Assembly (NCBI GenBank): GCA_037975125.1
Contig: CM075856.1
Location: 124,001-188,000, forward strand
Source: Latrodectus hesperus
Taxonomy: Eukaryota > Arthropoda > Arachnida > Araneae > Theridiidae
DNA: 64,000 nucleotides
Direction: 5' to 3'
The notes under the pieces were generated by a model, which had not been told where the DNA came from, made no database searches, and was given only the letters and a program-made list of their open reading frames with translations. The position numbers and the translations under genes are program-made. The stretch's first letter is position 1. Each line of letters starts with the position of its first letter. Of this stretch, positions 1-11,998 are shown one piece after another.

Positions 1-556
1 AACACCTCAGAGGAATAAAAATATGTCCCGATGGTCATCGAAGCTATAGGATATACCCTCATTGCACAGTTTGGTTGCCCTGCCATATTGGCAAAGCTCT
101 TCAGGATCCATCTCGATCCTCCTCATCAACTCTTCTAATCCTCAAAAGTTATAGAGGTGGTCAGAGCTGTCTCGGACAATTTTGGATCAATTAAATTCCA
201 TTGTACTACTTTACTGGGCAAGACAACTACCACTTATAAGTCTTTCCGACATGTCTATGACAAGCAATAGCTTTCGATGTCACAGGAGAAAGACTTCATA
301 GCAGCTGCTGGAGTTCTATTTGATAAAAATATACAGTTATCAATTTTTCAATCATGACAATAAATTGTCTCTGTAACATTTAAATTTCTTTCAAAAAGTA
401 ATCATTTAAAATTATAATATAGAATAAATTTAAAGGAAATACTTCCAATCGTATATCACAGGTCTTAGCTCTCTTAATCAAGTCCACCAAAAAACGGGAT
501 TGTCGTGGAAATTTAGAAATTTGAAGAACTACAATTTAAGAATTATCGTTTTAATA
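1..556. other. Intergenic, nothing recognised
   Basis: AT-rich non-coding sequence. The first 250 bases are less AT-rich than what follows, but I see no open frame, splice signal or repeat terminus that I can name. Confidence 0.5.
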
Positions 557-750
557 CAGGGATGGGCAGACTTTTCTGGGTCACGAGGAACTTTTAATTG
601 TTTTATTTTTCTCGTGATAACCTTCGATACTATCGGTGGTTAAATAAGCATATTTTAGGTATGCAAATCACATAAAAATTAGCATCGGCGATCCCTTCAA
701 AATGTTTTGTGGTCTACCAGTCGATCGCGGTCCCCAAATGCTCACCCTTG
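557..750. mobile_element. Possible hAT-type MITE
   Basis: The stretch starts CAGGGATGGGCA and ends with TGCTCACCCTTG, whose complement reads CAAGGGTGAGCA. This gives short imperfect terminal inverted repeats of the CAG-GG-TG-GCA type common in hAT elements. The interior has no coding capacity. No clean 8-bp target-site duplication is visible, so this rests on the termini and on the local rise in GC. Confidence 0.4.
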
Positions 751-1576
751 TTTCAGAATATATAAATGTGTTGGTCTTCTACTGCATACTTTTTATATTT
801 GTCAGTTTCTTACTTGTTGTTTGATTAATTAATATATCACATAATATATTAATTATGCCTTGTTTAATATATAATTAATACTGTTACATTCCTTGGTCAT
901 ATTATTGTATTGCTTAAAAAATCTGATCAAACTTTCTTTGCATGTGAATGTCCATGTAATATAATTTTACAGATTGTTACTAATATTTGCATTGAATTAC
1001 ATTTAAATTATAAATTTTCCCAATTCTAACTTACTAACTAGTCTCCAGCACAGCAACAATTCGACTCCAAAGCAATATGTCTCGTGCCTTAGTATTCCAA
1101 TTTGCAATTTTAAAATTCTTTAGATCCCGTTTTAAACCTCCTCGATACATTTTTTCCTTGGTATTCCCTGTTTTCTCTGAGACTGACTTAAAAAAAAACT
1201 TTTATACATCAGTTGTCATTCATTCTTTCCATATATCCATTGGATTCTTTTTGATTTTATATTGTTTGTTATATATTTTTCTTTAATCAATTTTTGTGTT
1301 CTATTGTTATATCGTTTCCTCCAAACATCATTATCTTTGACTAATTCAAACGTAGTTCTTAAAACCTTCCTCTCCGTGGCTGTTAACATCATTTCATGTT
1401 CTTGTTTGTTAATTCTAGATAAAAAAAAATACTTAATTTTACAAACTGTATTTTTTAAAAGAATAAAAAATATATATTATTAAATCCATAATTAATCGAA
1501 AATAAAATTTAATTATTTGCTTAATACATACACATTTAAGGAAATTAAGTCATAGCTCCTTAAAATACGATTAGCA
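751..1576. other. Intergenic AT-rich sequence
   Basis: Low-complexity AT-rich DNA. Two short open frames near 1077-1483 are rich in Phe, Leu, Ile and Tyr, as expected from translated AT-rich DNA. They have no recognisable domain. Confidence 0.5.
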
Positions 1577-2429
<853 letters not shown>

Positions 2430-3786
2430 CAACATTTTTTTAAAACTGTTTCAAATAAATCAATAGGTTTTTAAATAATATTTTTAATTCAAACGCGGAT
2501 GAAAAACAAATTTTTCTATTTAAGAAAATTTATTATCCTATAGACGTATGACATTTATTTCAAAGGGAAAAAATGTGAAATTGTTCTAAAGAAGTATGCA
2601 AAGCGAAAATGTGATCTCATTCTAAGAAAATACTAATTGTAATTGTAATTAAGATAAATAAAAATATTTTCATTAGCAGATAGGCCAATATTTGATATAA
2701 CCACCTGTCTGGCCATATTAGAGCTTGGTCAGCCGTAGGGAAAATTGTTTACTTTCGAATGACTCATAAAAATATCTCATTGGTTGCGAGATCAAAAGAA
2801 CATTAAAAATCCCCTAATGCATTAAATGTCTGTTCATGAAAAATAGACATCAAAGAAACAAGACTCATCGGAGAAAAACAAAAAGAGGTAACACGAAACA
2901 GGAAATTGAGGTCACATTGCCCGTCCTCTGGCGTGCATATGAAATGATCCATTGACATGCTACATATTTGTGGATTTTTTTAGTTAGTTAGAATTTAATG
3001 CAAGAGGCAGTGACCATATCAAGATAAGAGTTGTTAAAATATTATTGATTTTTTACTTTGATTGAAAATACTGTTTTAAATTAAATATTACTTAAACTCA
3101 TGTGAATAATGAATTATCAATGAAAAATGATAATATTAATTTTACAATATATCAAAATGTTTTATAATTGAAAATAATATAATTACAAATCTAAAGTGTA
3201 AACACGCCAGGGGTGATTATTTTGTCGTATAAAGCCATAAAAAATACTCCTAATAAAATCGAAACACGAAAAGTAATTAAATGCTTTCTTCGTGATAGTT
3301 GTTCGCAATATTGCCAAATGTTTTCTTACAGTAAAAATAAGAAACTCATACGTAGAACAATTTTTAAGTTTTTTTTTTTTACCTAAAAAGGAGTTTATGA
3401 AAAATGATAATCGAATAAAGTTTGTATTTTTTATTAGACTTATTCACACAACTAACTAAAGAGTGATTTTTAAAAAGTAGAGATAATTAAATTGTGTAAT
3501 TTTATGAAAAAATAATTAAATTATTTCTTAATTATTTTTGATTGATTTAAATCTATACGCTAAAATTTTCAAAACACTTTTGTGGGTTTAAAAAGTAAAC
3601 GTATTTAAAAAGAAAAAAAGAGTAGCAATCATATTATTAGGTGATATTACTATTTTAAATTCTATATGCTAACATTTTTTCTCAAATGCCGAAAAATATT
3701 CGTTTCTCTTTCTATTTCCGTTCTCTAAATCTCCTTTATTTCAATAGGAAGATTTATTTATTTTCTCAAAAGAGTTTTATTAGAAT
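2430..3786. other. Intergenic AT-rich sequence
   Basis: Mostly AT-rich. Roughly 2690-2960 is a less AT-rich island with no long open frame and no recognised repeat terminus. Confidence 0.5.
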
Positions 3787-3859
3787 GAGTTAAATTAATA
3801 TTTATTTTAAAAAATGCAATTATTGAAAGAATTTTTTAAAATAAATATTAATTAAACTC
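3787..3859. repeat. Inverted repeat, 29-bp arms
   Basis: Arms 3787-3815 and 3831-3859 are complementary at 28 of 29 positions, with a 15-nt loop. Both arms are AT-rich (TTTATTTTAAAAAAT core). Confidence 0.8.
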
Positions 3860-3967
3860 ATGTGCATTTGTATAATGTTGATAAAAGCCGAAAGAAGAAT
3901 AATATTCAATTGTAATATCATAAATTAATATGTTTCAGGTGATGTTAAATAGCAAAATTATTATTTG

Positions 3968-4110
3968 ACGATCATGCTTAGCGCTCTGATTTGCGGTTCA
4001 ACAATTCGTGAATTCGAATCCCGCTTCGATGCTTGTTCTAATGCTTGTAGTAATTAACGATTCACTATAAACTGTATCTCCCGTTCTGATTAATGCTCAT
4101 TTTGCAAAGT
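3968..4110 (+). repeat. tRNA-derived SINE (family A), decayed
   Basis: It carries an A-box-side remnant (GCTTAGCGCTCT) and a clear B box (ATTCGAATCC), then the family tail region with a TTGTAGTAATTAACGATTCACT block. That block corresponds to the TTGTAGTGGTTCGGAATCCAC block of the intact copy at 32607-32781. Confidence 0.6.
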
Positions 4111-5750
4111 GCACTTTTCAAGCACTACTTGACTTACTAACCTTGAATGCAATAAAAATTACTTTTCATTTCCTTTACATTCGCTAAATATTATTAAATA
4201 AACGGTGTACTTATCAATAACTGTTTTATTATTTAACATAAATCATTAACTTCTGAACGATAATGAAATTTGTAACAATAATTTTATAATAATAAAAATA
4301 TAAGTTTTAAGAAAGAAATCAATTAAGAATTTTACAGTAAAACTAAGTGGTTCAAAATTACCTTTTTTAGTACTTATTGAAAGTAATTAACTTAGACACA
4401 AAATTGTCGATGTATATACATATATCGTCTGGATTATCAATTGGTCAAATATTTTTTACACCATTAAAAATACTGGTTCAATTTTTCTTAAGAATTCCAT
4501 TTTAAAATAATTCTATTTTAAAATAAATCTGTTTTAAATTCTGTTTTAAAATAATTCTATTTCTTTACAATTACTAGTTAATTGCCCTTTCAATTTCAAC
4601 AACTACAATTTAAAATTATATAATTATTATAATATTCTTTGTTGGATTTATTATAGATAAATAATTAAGTAAACATCACATAATATTAGAATTCTTAAAT
4701 AATGTATAAATTTTATAAGTCTTTTAAATTTTGTTCTAATAAAATAAATAGATTGATTTAATATTTGTGAGTAGATTTAACTTATATAAATATAATACTC
4801 ATTTTGATAACGTATCACATAGAACACTGAAACGTTCTTGGGCGTTTTCTTCTTAAATCGGTATGCTGATTGGCTGAGCTGATATTTTTCACGCATTTTC
4901 TCACCTCCCAGAAAATGATTACAGTATACGGATTTTTCACCATTATGCCACAATCTCTTCCAAAATATGCCGGAATCTTTTCACGTACAGCAACATTATG
5001 ATCCATTATAAATGAATATGAATGTGTTGAATGTATTAAGGTAAAACTGAATTTCATTAAAAAAGAGTGAAAGCATCCTGTATTCAAATCAAGACAAAGT
5101 ATTTAAGATCAAATTACTTACAATTTGTAATATGTGTATATAGAATTATTGTATTTAACGAATGTTTTAATAAATAAGTAATAATAATTTTATTTCATAT
5201 TATTAAAATTTATGTGTTATTTTTCAATTCATAATTACTGGCTGGTTATATATAATTAAAATGAGCTTTTTTCCCCTGTAGATTTTTCTGCAGGATCCAT
5301 TCTGCTTCTCAGATTTTGATACAATTATTGGTATATCGTTACACAAAGGAAAGAGATTTTTACATTAAAATGTATTTAAAATTAAACACAAAGAGGAATG
5401 AGAGAACCTAGGAAAGGATGTGAATGTTCTGTCTTCTAGTTTTAGCAGAATCATTATTAGAAATTTAATTGAAGAACATGTTCAACGTGCTCCATTGATA
5501 TCAATCAAGTGTTGAAAGAACATTATTGAGTACTCAGTGCAGTGAAGAAATTATCGAGGGATTCCAGCAACATGGTGTGTAATGCTGTGTTTTTTTTAAA
5601 ACTTGGTTAAAGTTATAATTCCTCCTCCAAAGCACGATCTTCTAGAAATCCTTATAGCCTGAATCACTAGAACTTAGATCTGGCAGAGCCGGCATTCGAA
5701 ATAGTTCTAAATATTATTAGTTTCGAATCCAATATTCAGTGAATGTCAAT
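4111..5750. other. Intergenic; unexplained GC-richer patch at 4810-5090
   Basis: Mostly AT-rich. On the minus strand 4815-5087 is open for 90 codons with varied residue use (for example AYFGRDCGIMVKNPY). I do not recognise the peptide. It may be a decayed repeat or a chance frame. Confidence 0.4.
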
Positions 5751-5830
5751 TCAGAATACTGGATAATATTCGGAATACTCTGGATGTTATTCAGAATATT
5801 GGATAATATTCGGAATGTTTTGGCTGTTAT
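5751..5830 (+). repeat. 40-bp tandem duplication
   Basis: Two adjacent 40-bp copies, 5751-5790 and 5791-5830, each starting TCAGAATA and ending TGTTAT, with a few substitutions in the second. Confidence 0.85.
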
Positions 5831-6132
5831 TATTTATCTGGATTCTCTCTCCAAAGTTAGCACTAAGCAATTCTTTGACTTCATTCTCAATGTAGGAAGT
5901 TTCTTTATCTTGATGAAGACAAGGGTCTGCAAGGATTGTTTTTCTAGTATATAAGGAATGACACGTGCTTTTGGAGAAATTCCTTGAATTATATACTCTT
6001 GTCATAGCACATTTTAGGACTTTGAGGAGTTGAGGTTTAAAAAAAAAACGGTTCAATGTTAAATCAGAAGTAAATTCATTTCATGCAATCCCATTATTAA
6101 AATGCAATTATTGGTTGTTCAAAACACTAGAG

Positions 6133-6716
6133 AGTGTTGTTGTTGCTCCAGCATACTTTCCTGTACCTAGCCTTGAATTAGGCTCTGGCAATGAGTGGAA
6201 GCAGTCGAATGGGAGTCTTCGTAGTTTAGACACAAGAATAAAGCAGAAGATCCCTGAAAACTGGACCTTCTACTCCCATAGGTATCATTTTACTAGGAGG
6301 ACATTAAACTATAAACTAAACTCCGTAGCACGACAGTCCATGTACCTGTAACAGTTTTCATGACGCGAGGTCCCTGAGATGCAAAGCGAATGTCCCAGTT
6401 AGGTGGTCTGCTTAAGGCGAGACCTCCAATGTTTAATCCCCAAGCATGCTTGGTACTCAGTTTATCATCTCACTGAAGAGGTCAAAGGCTGAGTCAACCT
6501 GGACATGCCCGAGAATCGAACCTCGTACCTGAGCCTCGGGAGCGTGAAACGCTGCCACTAAGCCACCGGGCTTCAGGACATTAAAAATACGACCTATTTA
6601 ATGTGCCCAGCCACTTTTAATCAACACGACGGATCTACGGTTAAAGCTAGATTCAAACTCACTATCATCTGATAATGAGAACAATGCCCTAACCAATTAC
6701 AACACCACAGCCCTGG
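6133..6716 (-). repeat. (AAC)n-tailed tRNA-like SINE, interrupted
   Basis: On the minus strand the head (about 6716-6650) is tRNA-like: an A box resembling TTGTAATTGGTTAG and a B box resembling GAGTTTGAATC. The body runs to 6586, is interrupted by another SINE (6309-6574), and resumes from 6308 to a GGAGCAACAACAACA tail near 6134-6148. The (AAC)n tail matches the tails of the SINEs at 32420-32865 and 63431-63827. Confidence 0.6.
6309..6574 (-). repeat. tRNA-derived SINE (family B), full length, nested
   Basis: On the minus strand this starts with a tRNA-like head: GCCCGGTGGCTTAGTGGC (A box) and GGTTCGATTCTCGGGCA (B box and acceptor). The body matches the copy at 54534-54759 (shared ACCACCTAACTGGG block) and ends with GTTTAGTTTATAG. 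It is flanked by perfect 11-bp target-site duplications, AGGACATTAAA at 6298-6308 and 6575-6585. Confidence 0.85.
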
Positions 6717-7165
6717 TAGAAACCTGTATGATAAGCACCCTATATGCAATGATTTTAATTATTCCCACATCTCTATTAAAATAAAACTGTCACCTCAACT
6801 GATTATTGAATTTTCGTAAGGCCGCAACGTTACTAAGCCATGGTCGCTAGCAGAATCGGAGCGTCTTTAAATAAATTTCGAAAATAGCAAAAGTTTTCGT
6901 ATAAATCCTACCGTCCTTGGTGAAATTCAAAATGTAGTTATCTATTAGGACAAAAAAGAAGACTCGCATATCAGGCTATATATGCCAAAAGGCCTTATAA
7001 CGTGAACACATGGATACAGTATAAGAAGACTGCAGCCGAACTCCACTCCTACATATTATCCATTTCTCGCTGTTTCTGGGAGAAAACTGTGTCATCTACC
7101 GAATAGTCCAAAAATATTTACCGTATTCTAAAAAGTATTCAAAATAAAGTATCCATATACAGAGA

Positions 7166-7168
<3 letters not shown>
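6717..7168. other. Intergenic sequence, nothing recognised
   Basis: Moderately AT-rich sequence with no long open frame. It could include decayed 5' LINE sequence, but no motif shows this. Confidence 0.4.

Positions 7169-7258
<90 letters not shown>
7169..7258. repeat. (AT)n microsatellite
   Basis: About 90 bases of uninterrupted AT repeat. The Tyr-Ile open frame on the minus strand across it is an artefact. Confidence 0.97.
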
Positions 7259-7262
<4 letters not shown>

Positions 7263-7748
7263 GAAGGATCCAGAGCAATAACTGACGCTGTCGCTCAAAC
7301 AAATCTCTTTGCAAACTATTACTCTACATATCTTATTTATGAAGTAATATCACTAGTTTTCAGAACAGACTTCAAGTATTCATACAACCAATCTTTTTAA
7401 TTGACAGAACTACAGAAAGCAATTATTCAATGTAAAAATACATCAGCTGGTCCGGACAAAATCTCGGCAAAAATACTTCAAGGCATAGCTCATAATAACC
7501 TTAACTCTGTCTCCTAAATATTATAAATAAATCATGAATAACAGGAATAATTCCAGAAATATGGAAAAAATCTATTATTATCCCCATTCTAAGACCTGGG
7601 AAAAGCTCTGATGACATCAAATCATACCATTTCTCTTACTGGCGTTCTATGTAAAACTGTTGAGCGCACGATTATAAGGCGACTTACTAATCATATATAT
7701 TCATCACCGATCCTCAAAGCAACTCACTACGGATTTTTGCCAAATACA

Positions 7749-7808
7749 GGATGCGACAGTATATTATCTATCATCCATATGGATGATAGATAATATACTG
7801 TCGCATCC
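7749..7808. repeat. Perfect 60-bp palindrome
   Basis: Positions 7749-7778 and 7779-7808 are exact reverse complements with no spacer. The first arm starts GGATGCGACAGTATATTATC. It sits inside the LINE reverse transcriptase, where the frame breaks. Confidence 0.97.
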
Positions 7809-8036
7809 ATCAATTCCATCACTGCAACTGGTATTTGCTTTCCAGCTGATGGTACAAAATTGTCATTTCCTTTGGGATAATATACAACTGTATTCCAAGC
7901 AGAATTCTTTGTCATTCACATGTGTAGTAGAATATGCTTGGACAGAACCTAATCTCTTAACAGAATAATTACCTTATCTGACAGTCAAGCAGCATATTTG
8001 GCTTTACAGCAGTCTACTAAAACCTCTGTTCTTAAG
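7809..8036 (+). pseudogene. RNase H fragment of another LINE, inserted inside the RT
   Basis: After the palindrome the + strand reads GICFPADGTKLSFPLG, then TVFQAEFF, and later LSDSQAAYLAL, with stops. That is the order of a LINE RNase H domain: the strand before TVFQAE, the conserved Glu, then SDSQAA with its Asp. RT palm coding resumes at about 8060. RNase H belongs after the RT, and this element has its own at 9205-9570 with different residues. This piece is therefore foreign or rearranged. Confidence 0.7.
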
Positions 8037-9733
8037 AAGTTTATTGTGTGTGTGTTACTGTAGATATTGCAAAAGCTTATGATTCAATACGGCAAGATGG
8101 CTTGATTTTAAAGCTATTAAATGCGAATATTAAAGGTAATGCAGCACTATAGATTCATAATTTCATCATAAATCGAAGTTTTCAAATTAAATGGAGGGGT
8201 GAAGTATTAGACCAAATGTCCTCCCATAGGGGCATCCATCAAGGAAGTGATCTCCCTTTCCTTTTTACCAAATCTATACTGACAGACATTTATGAAATAA
8301 TTCCCGATGGCGAGTGCTGTATTTATGCAAACAACATATTATCATTGTATAAATCTACAAACCTAGAAAAATTAGAAATCAAACTAACAAATGCCCGTAT
8401 TAAATTACAGGAGTGGTGTCAACAATGGAAACTCATGGTGGATCCTCAAAAATGTTCAGTCATTAACTTCTCGACTAGGAGGAAAACACCTAAATTCAAT
8501 TTATATATTAATCAGCAACTTATTCGATGGAACCAGCATGTACGAATTTTAGGTATGTATTTTTCACATAACTTGACTTTCCGGCATCATTTCATCTAAA
8601 AGAGAAAAGTCAATCTAAAGAAGCTAAATACGCTAAAAGCAATTGCAAGGATTAGGTGGGGAGCATGAACATTTCACCTAATAAAGATAGCCCAGTTTCA
8701 TATTGTCAGTGGGATGGATTATGGATGTCATGTATTCGTCACCGCCAATAAATCAGACCGAAGAATCCTTGAGACTCCGTATCACGTCACTATGAGTATT
8801 GCTACAGGTCTTCCTAAATGGACACCCATCCCAATTCTTCTTTAAGAAGTCGGAGTTCTTCTTTTATCAACCAGCCATGAGATGCTCTCCTTAAAATTCT
8901 ATGTATGAAACATTTGCAAATGGAAACTATCTCCTTGTACTATTTGGTGGAATAAAATATCATTTAATCACATGAATAGTCGCCAACCATTGGTTATCAG
9001 AGCAAAAGACTGGTTTTCCTCTCAAGAAATTCAAGTAGACCAAATATTAAAAATCCCAATTCCTTCAAACAGAATTGAAGAAAATCAAGTAAACGTAGCA
9101 ATCAAATACTCGAACTTGCCTTTCCAGTCGAAGAATATACCCGAAGACATTATTTGTAATAATTTTAATGAATATTATAATTCTATTTAGCAATACTGTG
9201 TTAAAATTTACAGCAACGCTTCAAAACAGGGTTCAAAAATGGGAATTGCAGTTTTCAATTCTAAAACAAATATATCGATATCAGGTAAAATAAACTCTCT
9301 AAAGTTTATTGCAGAGGCAGTGGCTTTGCTTACTGCTGCATCTAAAATCTGTGTACAGGCAGAAAGATATATAATCTTCATAGATTCACATATTCATGTC
9401 TCAAATCCTTATCTACTTGCAATCAAACATGTCCTGTTATCATCTAACAAATTAAACGAAAAATTTTATTAGCAGTTCAAACTTGTCAAGAGATACAATT
9501 AAATTGGATCCCGGGACATTCAGGAATCAAAGGAAATGAGATAGCTGATTCTCTGGCAAAATCCGCAATTTTCAGCCATTATTGTCTGAAATCTATATCT
9601 CCCGAAGACTTTGGATGTCACATAAAAAAAGCTTTCCGGCTTAAAGGAGTAGACAAGAGGGAAAATAGCAAATATGCTTCCGATTTCTCACATTTGATAC
9701 CCATAAACAAAAATCACTTATGCCCGCCGCAAA

Positions 9734-9752
9734 TATATATATATATATATAT
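9734..9752. repeat. Short (AT)n tract
   Basis: About 19 bases of AT alternation at the 3' limit of recognisable LINE coding sequence. Confidence 0.8.
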
Positions 9753-10690
9753 ATCCCCTATACTTTTAGCTGTATAATCAAAAATAAATGGTAATTACTC
9801 ATATTGACTTATAAATGCTTTCTGAGACCTTAATCCTCAATCAAAAACTGTTTACACATTATTGTATCTTTATATTTAAACTTAATTTGACTCAGCAATA
9901 TATACCTGAATTGTTAACATATATCATTTTTTAATTCCAAATATTTTTTTTAATTTAATATTGAATTTATTTTATTATAAATTTATTACACCTAAGCAGC
10001 ATAAAATATGTAGCAAAATTACTGTTTCAGTTAGATAAACACAAGAATCAATTTGTTTTCAATAATATTAAATATATATACAGTATATTTAAATGCAGAA
10101 TATGTTCCTCTGCGTACTTTATCTAAATTAATTTAAAGATATATTTAACTATAAAAAATAAGATTTTGAATTTCAATTTATTTCCTTCTCAGAAAAAAAT
10201 CCATGTTTAGTATTAATACAAATTATAACCCATCTCAGATTTTTCAAATGTTTTGTGAAACATATGACTAATTTCCTAATAGAACATTTTTATATTTGTC
10301 AAAATAAGTTCTATCTTTTGAATCCCATAGATATCTTCGATCTTTATAATTTCATAAAATTAATAAACAACTTTCTAAAATATTATAAAAATGTTAATTT
10401 TAATAAAATAAATTTTCTTTGTTTTTATTAAAAATAAATTTTAATTTTTACTTTATTTTATTATCATTAATAAATAATTTAATTATTAATAAAAAGGCAG
10501 TATTTAATATTCAAAAATTTATTTAATGATCTTTGTGAAGAATTTTCATGAATTAATCTTCATGATAAAAATATTGATAAAAGTTAATCGCAAATATTAT
10601 TTCGAAGGGAGAAAAAAAAAGGAAAAGGTAAATAATTTGCTTTATCGCCGGTGCTCTGCCAGATATTTCTAACTTTCTGGAAAACTTAAA
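9753..10690. other. Intergenic AT-rich sequence
   Basis: Very AT-rich with poly-A and poly-T runs. No open frame or repeat terminus recognised. Confidence 0.5.
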
Positions 10691-10699
10691 AGTTCTCGC

Positions 10700-11000
10700 G
10701 GAACTCCTAATTTTTGACATTTACTGATGTCACTTGTTTGCCGGTGTCAATTTTCCGGCGAATTTCTTCCAATTTCCCCCTGGCCATACTCTATTCCCAA
10801 TCTCGTTTAGAAGATATATTGTTATCTAGGGTCCGTACCCGAACCTGTCCTACAAAATCTGTTCTACACAGATTCCATGTGTCCCCCGCAGTTCGTTGTC
10901 TGTGTGGGGAGTCTGAAACCAATTGATCATATTCTATTATCCTGCTCTTTAAACAACGACCCGAGAAATGATCTCCGTAAATCCTTGGGAATCGGAGCTT
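10700..11000 (+). pseudogene. LINE ORF2 3'-end fragment
   Basis: Translation gives LEDILLSRVRTRTCPTKSVL, then RCLCGESETN, and after a frameshift DHILLSC. A Leu-Leu-Ser-Arg-x-Arg block followed by C-x-CG-x-x-E-(S/T) and H-I-L-x-x-C is the usual C-terminal tail after RNase H in many LINE ORF2 proteins. It may be the end of a second element or a displaced end of the LINE at 7390-9733; the sequence does not decide. Confidence 0.65.
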
Positions 11001-11100
11001 TTATCATTTTCTTATATTTTTGTATTGTCCGTAAATCCATAATTAAAAACTCGAGCTTTATGCGGAATCATGAAAAAACTTCCAGATTTTGACTTAATGA

Positions 11101-11610
11101 TAATACGTCATAAAAATGTCATTTAGTGCTTATCCATCATTGCAGAACCTTTCTCTCTGCTGATCCGAGATGAACCATATTATAATCTCATGTAACCTGT
11201 CTGCTGAGTGCTAATCTAGATCCGGCGACCCTCAATATTAAGGATCAATCCAACAATACGATACCAATCAATCAGCTGTTTGTGTGTCTTTTCTCCTCAA
11301 TGTTAACAAAGAGTTCCAAAACTGCCGGCCACAACCCAACCCAAACCATTGTTTTGTTTACATTTGTGATGTAACCTGCAAAGGTTGATAAAATATTACG
11401 GAAGATACTCATCGTATATATTCGCGTTTTAGAGTCAAAATAACTATTTTCCCAGATTATTAGTAATAAAAAAAGAAGTTTGTCGTAATTTTCCTTGCAG
11501 TAATGTGAACAATTATATTTTAAAAGGAGACATATGCCCTTATGACCTTGACATTCGAGGGTCTCATTGAGATAAATATTTCTTAATCGATGTCAAACAT
11601 TTTATTTTAG
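11101..11610 (+). promoter_or_regulatory. Probable promoter and 5' UTR region of the TBC1D1/4-like gene
   Basis: The stretch of about 11,140-11,420 has clearly higher GC than its flanks (GCCGGCCACAACCCAACCC near 11,325) and no open frame. It sits just upstream of the first coding exon. TTTATTTTAG at 11601-11610 would serve as a splice acceptor 10 nt before the start codon, so a non-coding first exon is plausible. No TATA box or start site can be fixed. Confidence 0.35.
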
Positions 11611-11620
11611 CTAACTTAAG

Positions 11621-11998
11621 ATGCCGAAGTACGAATATAGTCGCCTACAAGATTCTGATATTGAAGTTTCCTCTTCAAAATACCAAAGAACCTTTATAAC
11701 TAGATATTATGGTCGTGCTCTTGTGGAAAGATGGCATACTCAACCAATGCTCCCTTGGATCATTGCAGAAATACAAAGACTTGGATCTCCTAAATCAGAG
11801 ACAGTATTTTTGTCAGTTACCGAGTGTTCAATCAAAGCCGTAAATGTGAAGTTTGGTGTTAAAGTATTTGAGCACAAATTGGGTTCTGTAACTAAGTTTA
11901 ACCAATTAGCCGATTCGCCGAGATGTTTTGCTTATTTAACTAAAGAAGGTTCAGATGTTTCTTTATGCCATGCTTTTCAAGCCAGTGATGAATTGGCG
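11621..11998 (+). CDS. TBC1D4: TBC1D1/4-like coding exon 1 (start of PTB1)
   Basis: Residues 1-126. It starts at an ATG with an in-frame stop 7-9 nt upstream. It holds the first strands and helix of PTB1: [20 protein letters not shown], then [11 protein letters not shown], and later [11 protein letters not shown] and CFAYLTKEG, the usual TBC1D1/4 landmarks. The donor is GCG|GTATGA, phase 0. Confidence 0.92.

Larger units (their letters stand above)
7390..9733 (+). pseudogene. Decayed non-LTR retrotransposon (LINE) ORF2: reverse transcriptase and RNase H
   Basis: Fragments in several frames follow the order of a Jockey/I-like LINE ORF2. The early RT motif TSAGPDKISAKIL is near 7441. An ISLTGVLCKTVERTI block is near 7625. 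The palm motif VDIAKAYDSI is near 8065. GIHQGSDLPF (usually GxxQGxxLSP) is near 8229. The catalytic YADD box reads YANN near 8320. RNase H follows at 9205-9570 with AEAVAL, FIDS and WIPGHSGIKGNEIADSLAK; its first catalytic Asp appears as Asn (YSNAS). Stops, frameshifts and catalytic substitutions show that it is dead. It is interrupted by the 60-bp palindrome at 7749-7808 and a foreign RNase H piece (about 7809-8036). It ends at an AT microsatellite. The family (Jockey, I or a relative) is inferred from domain order only. Confidence 0.85.
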
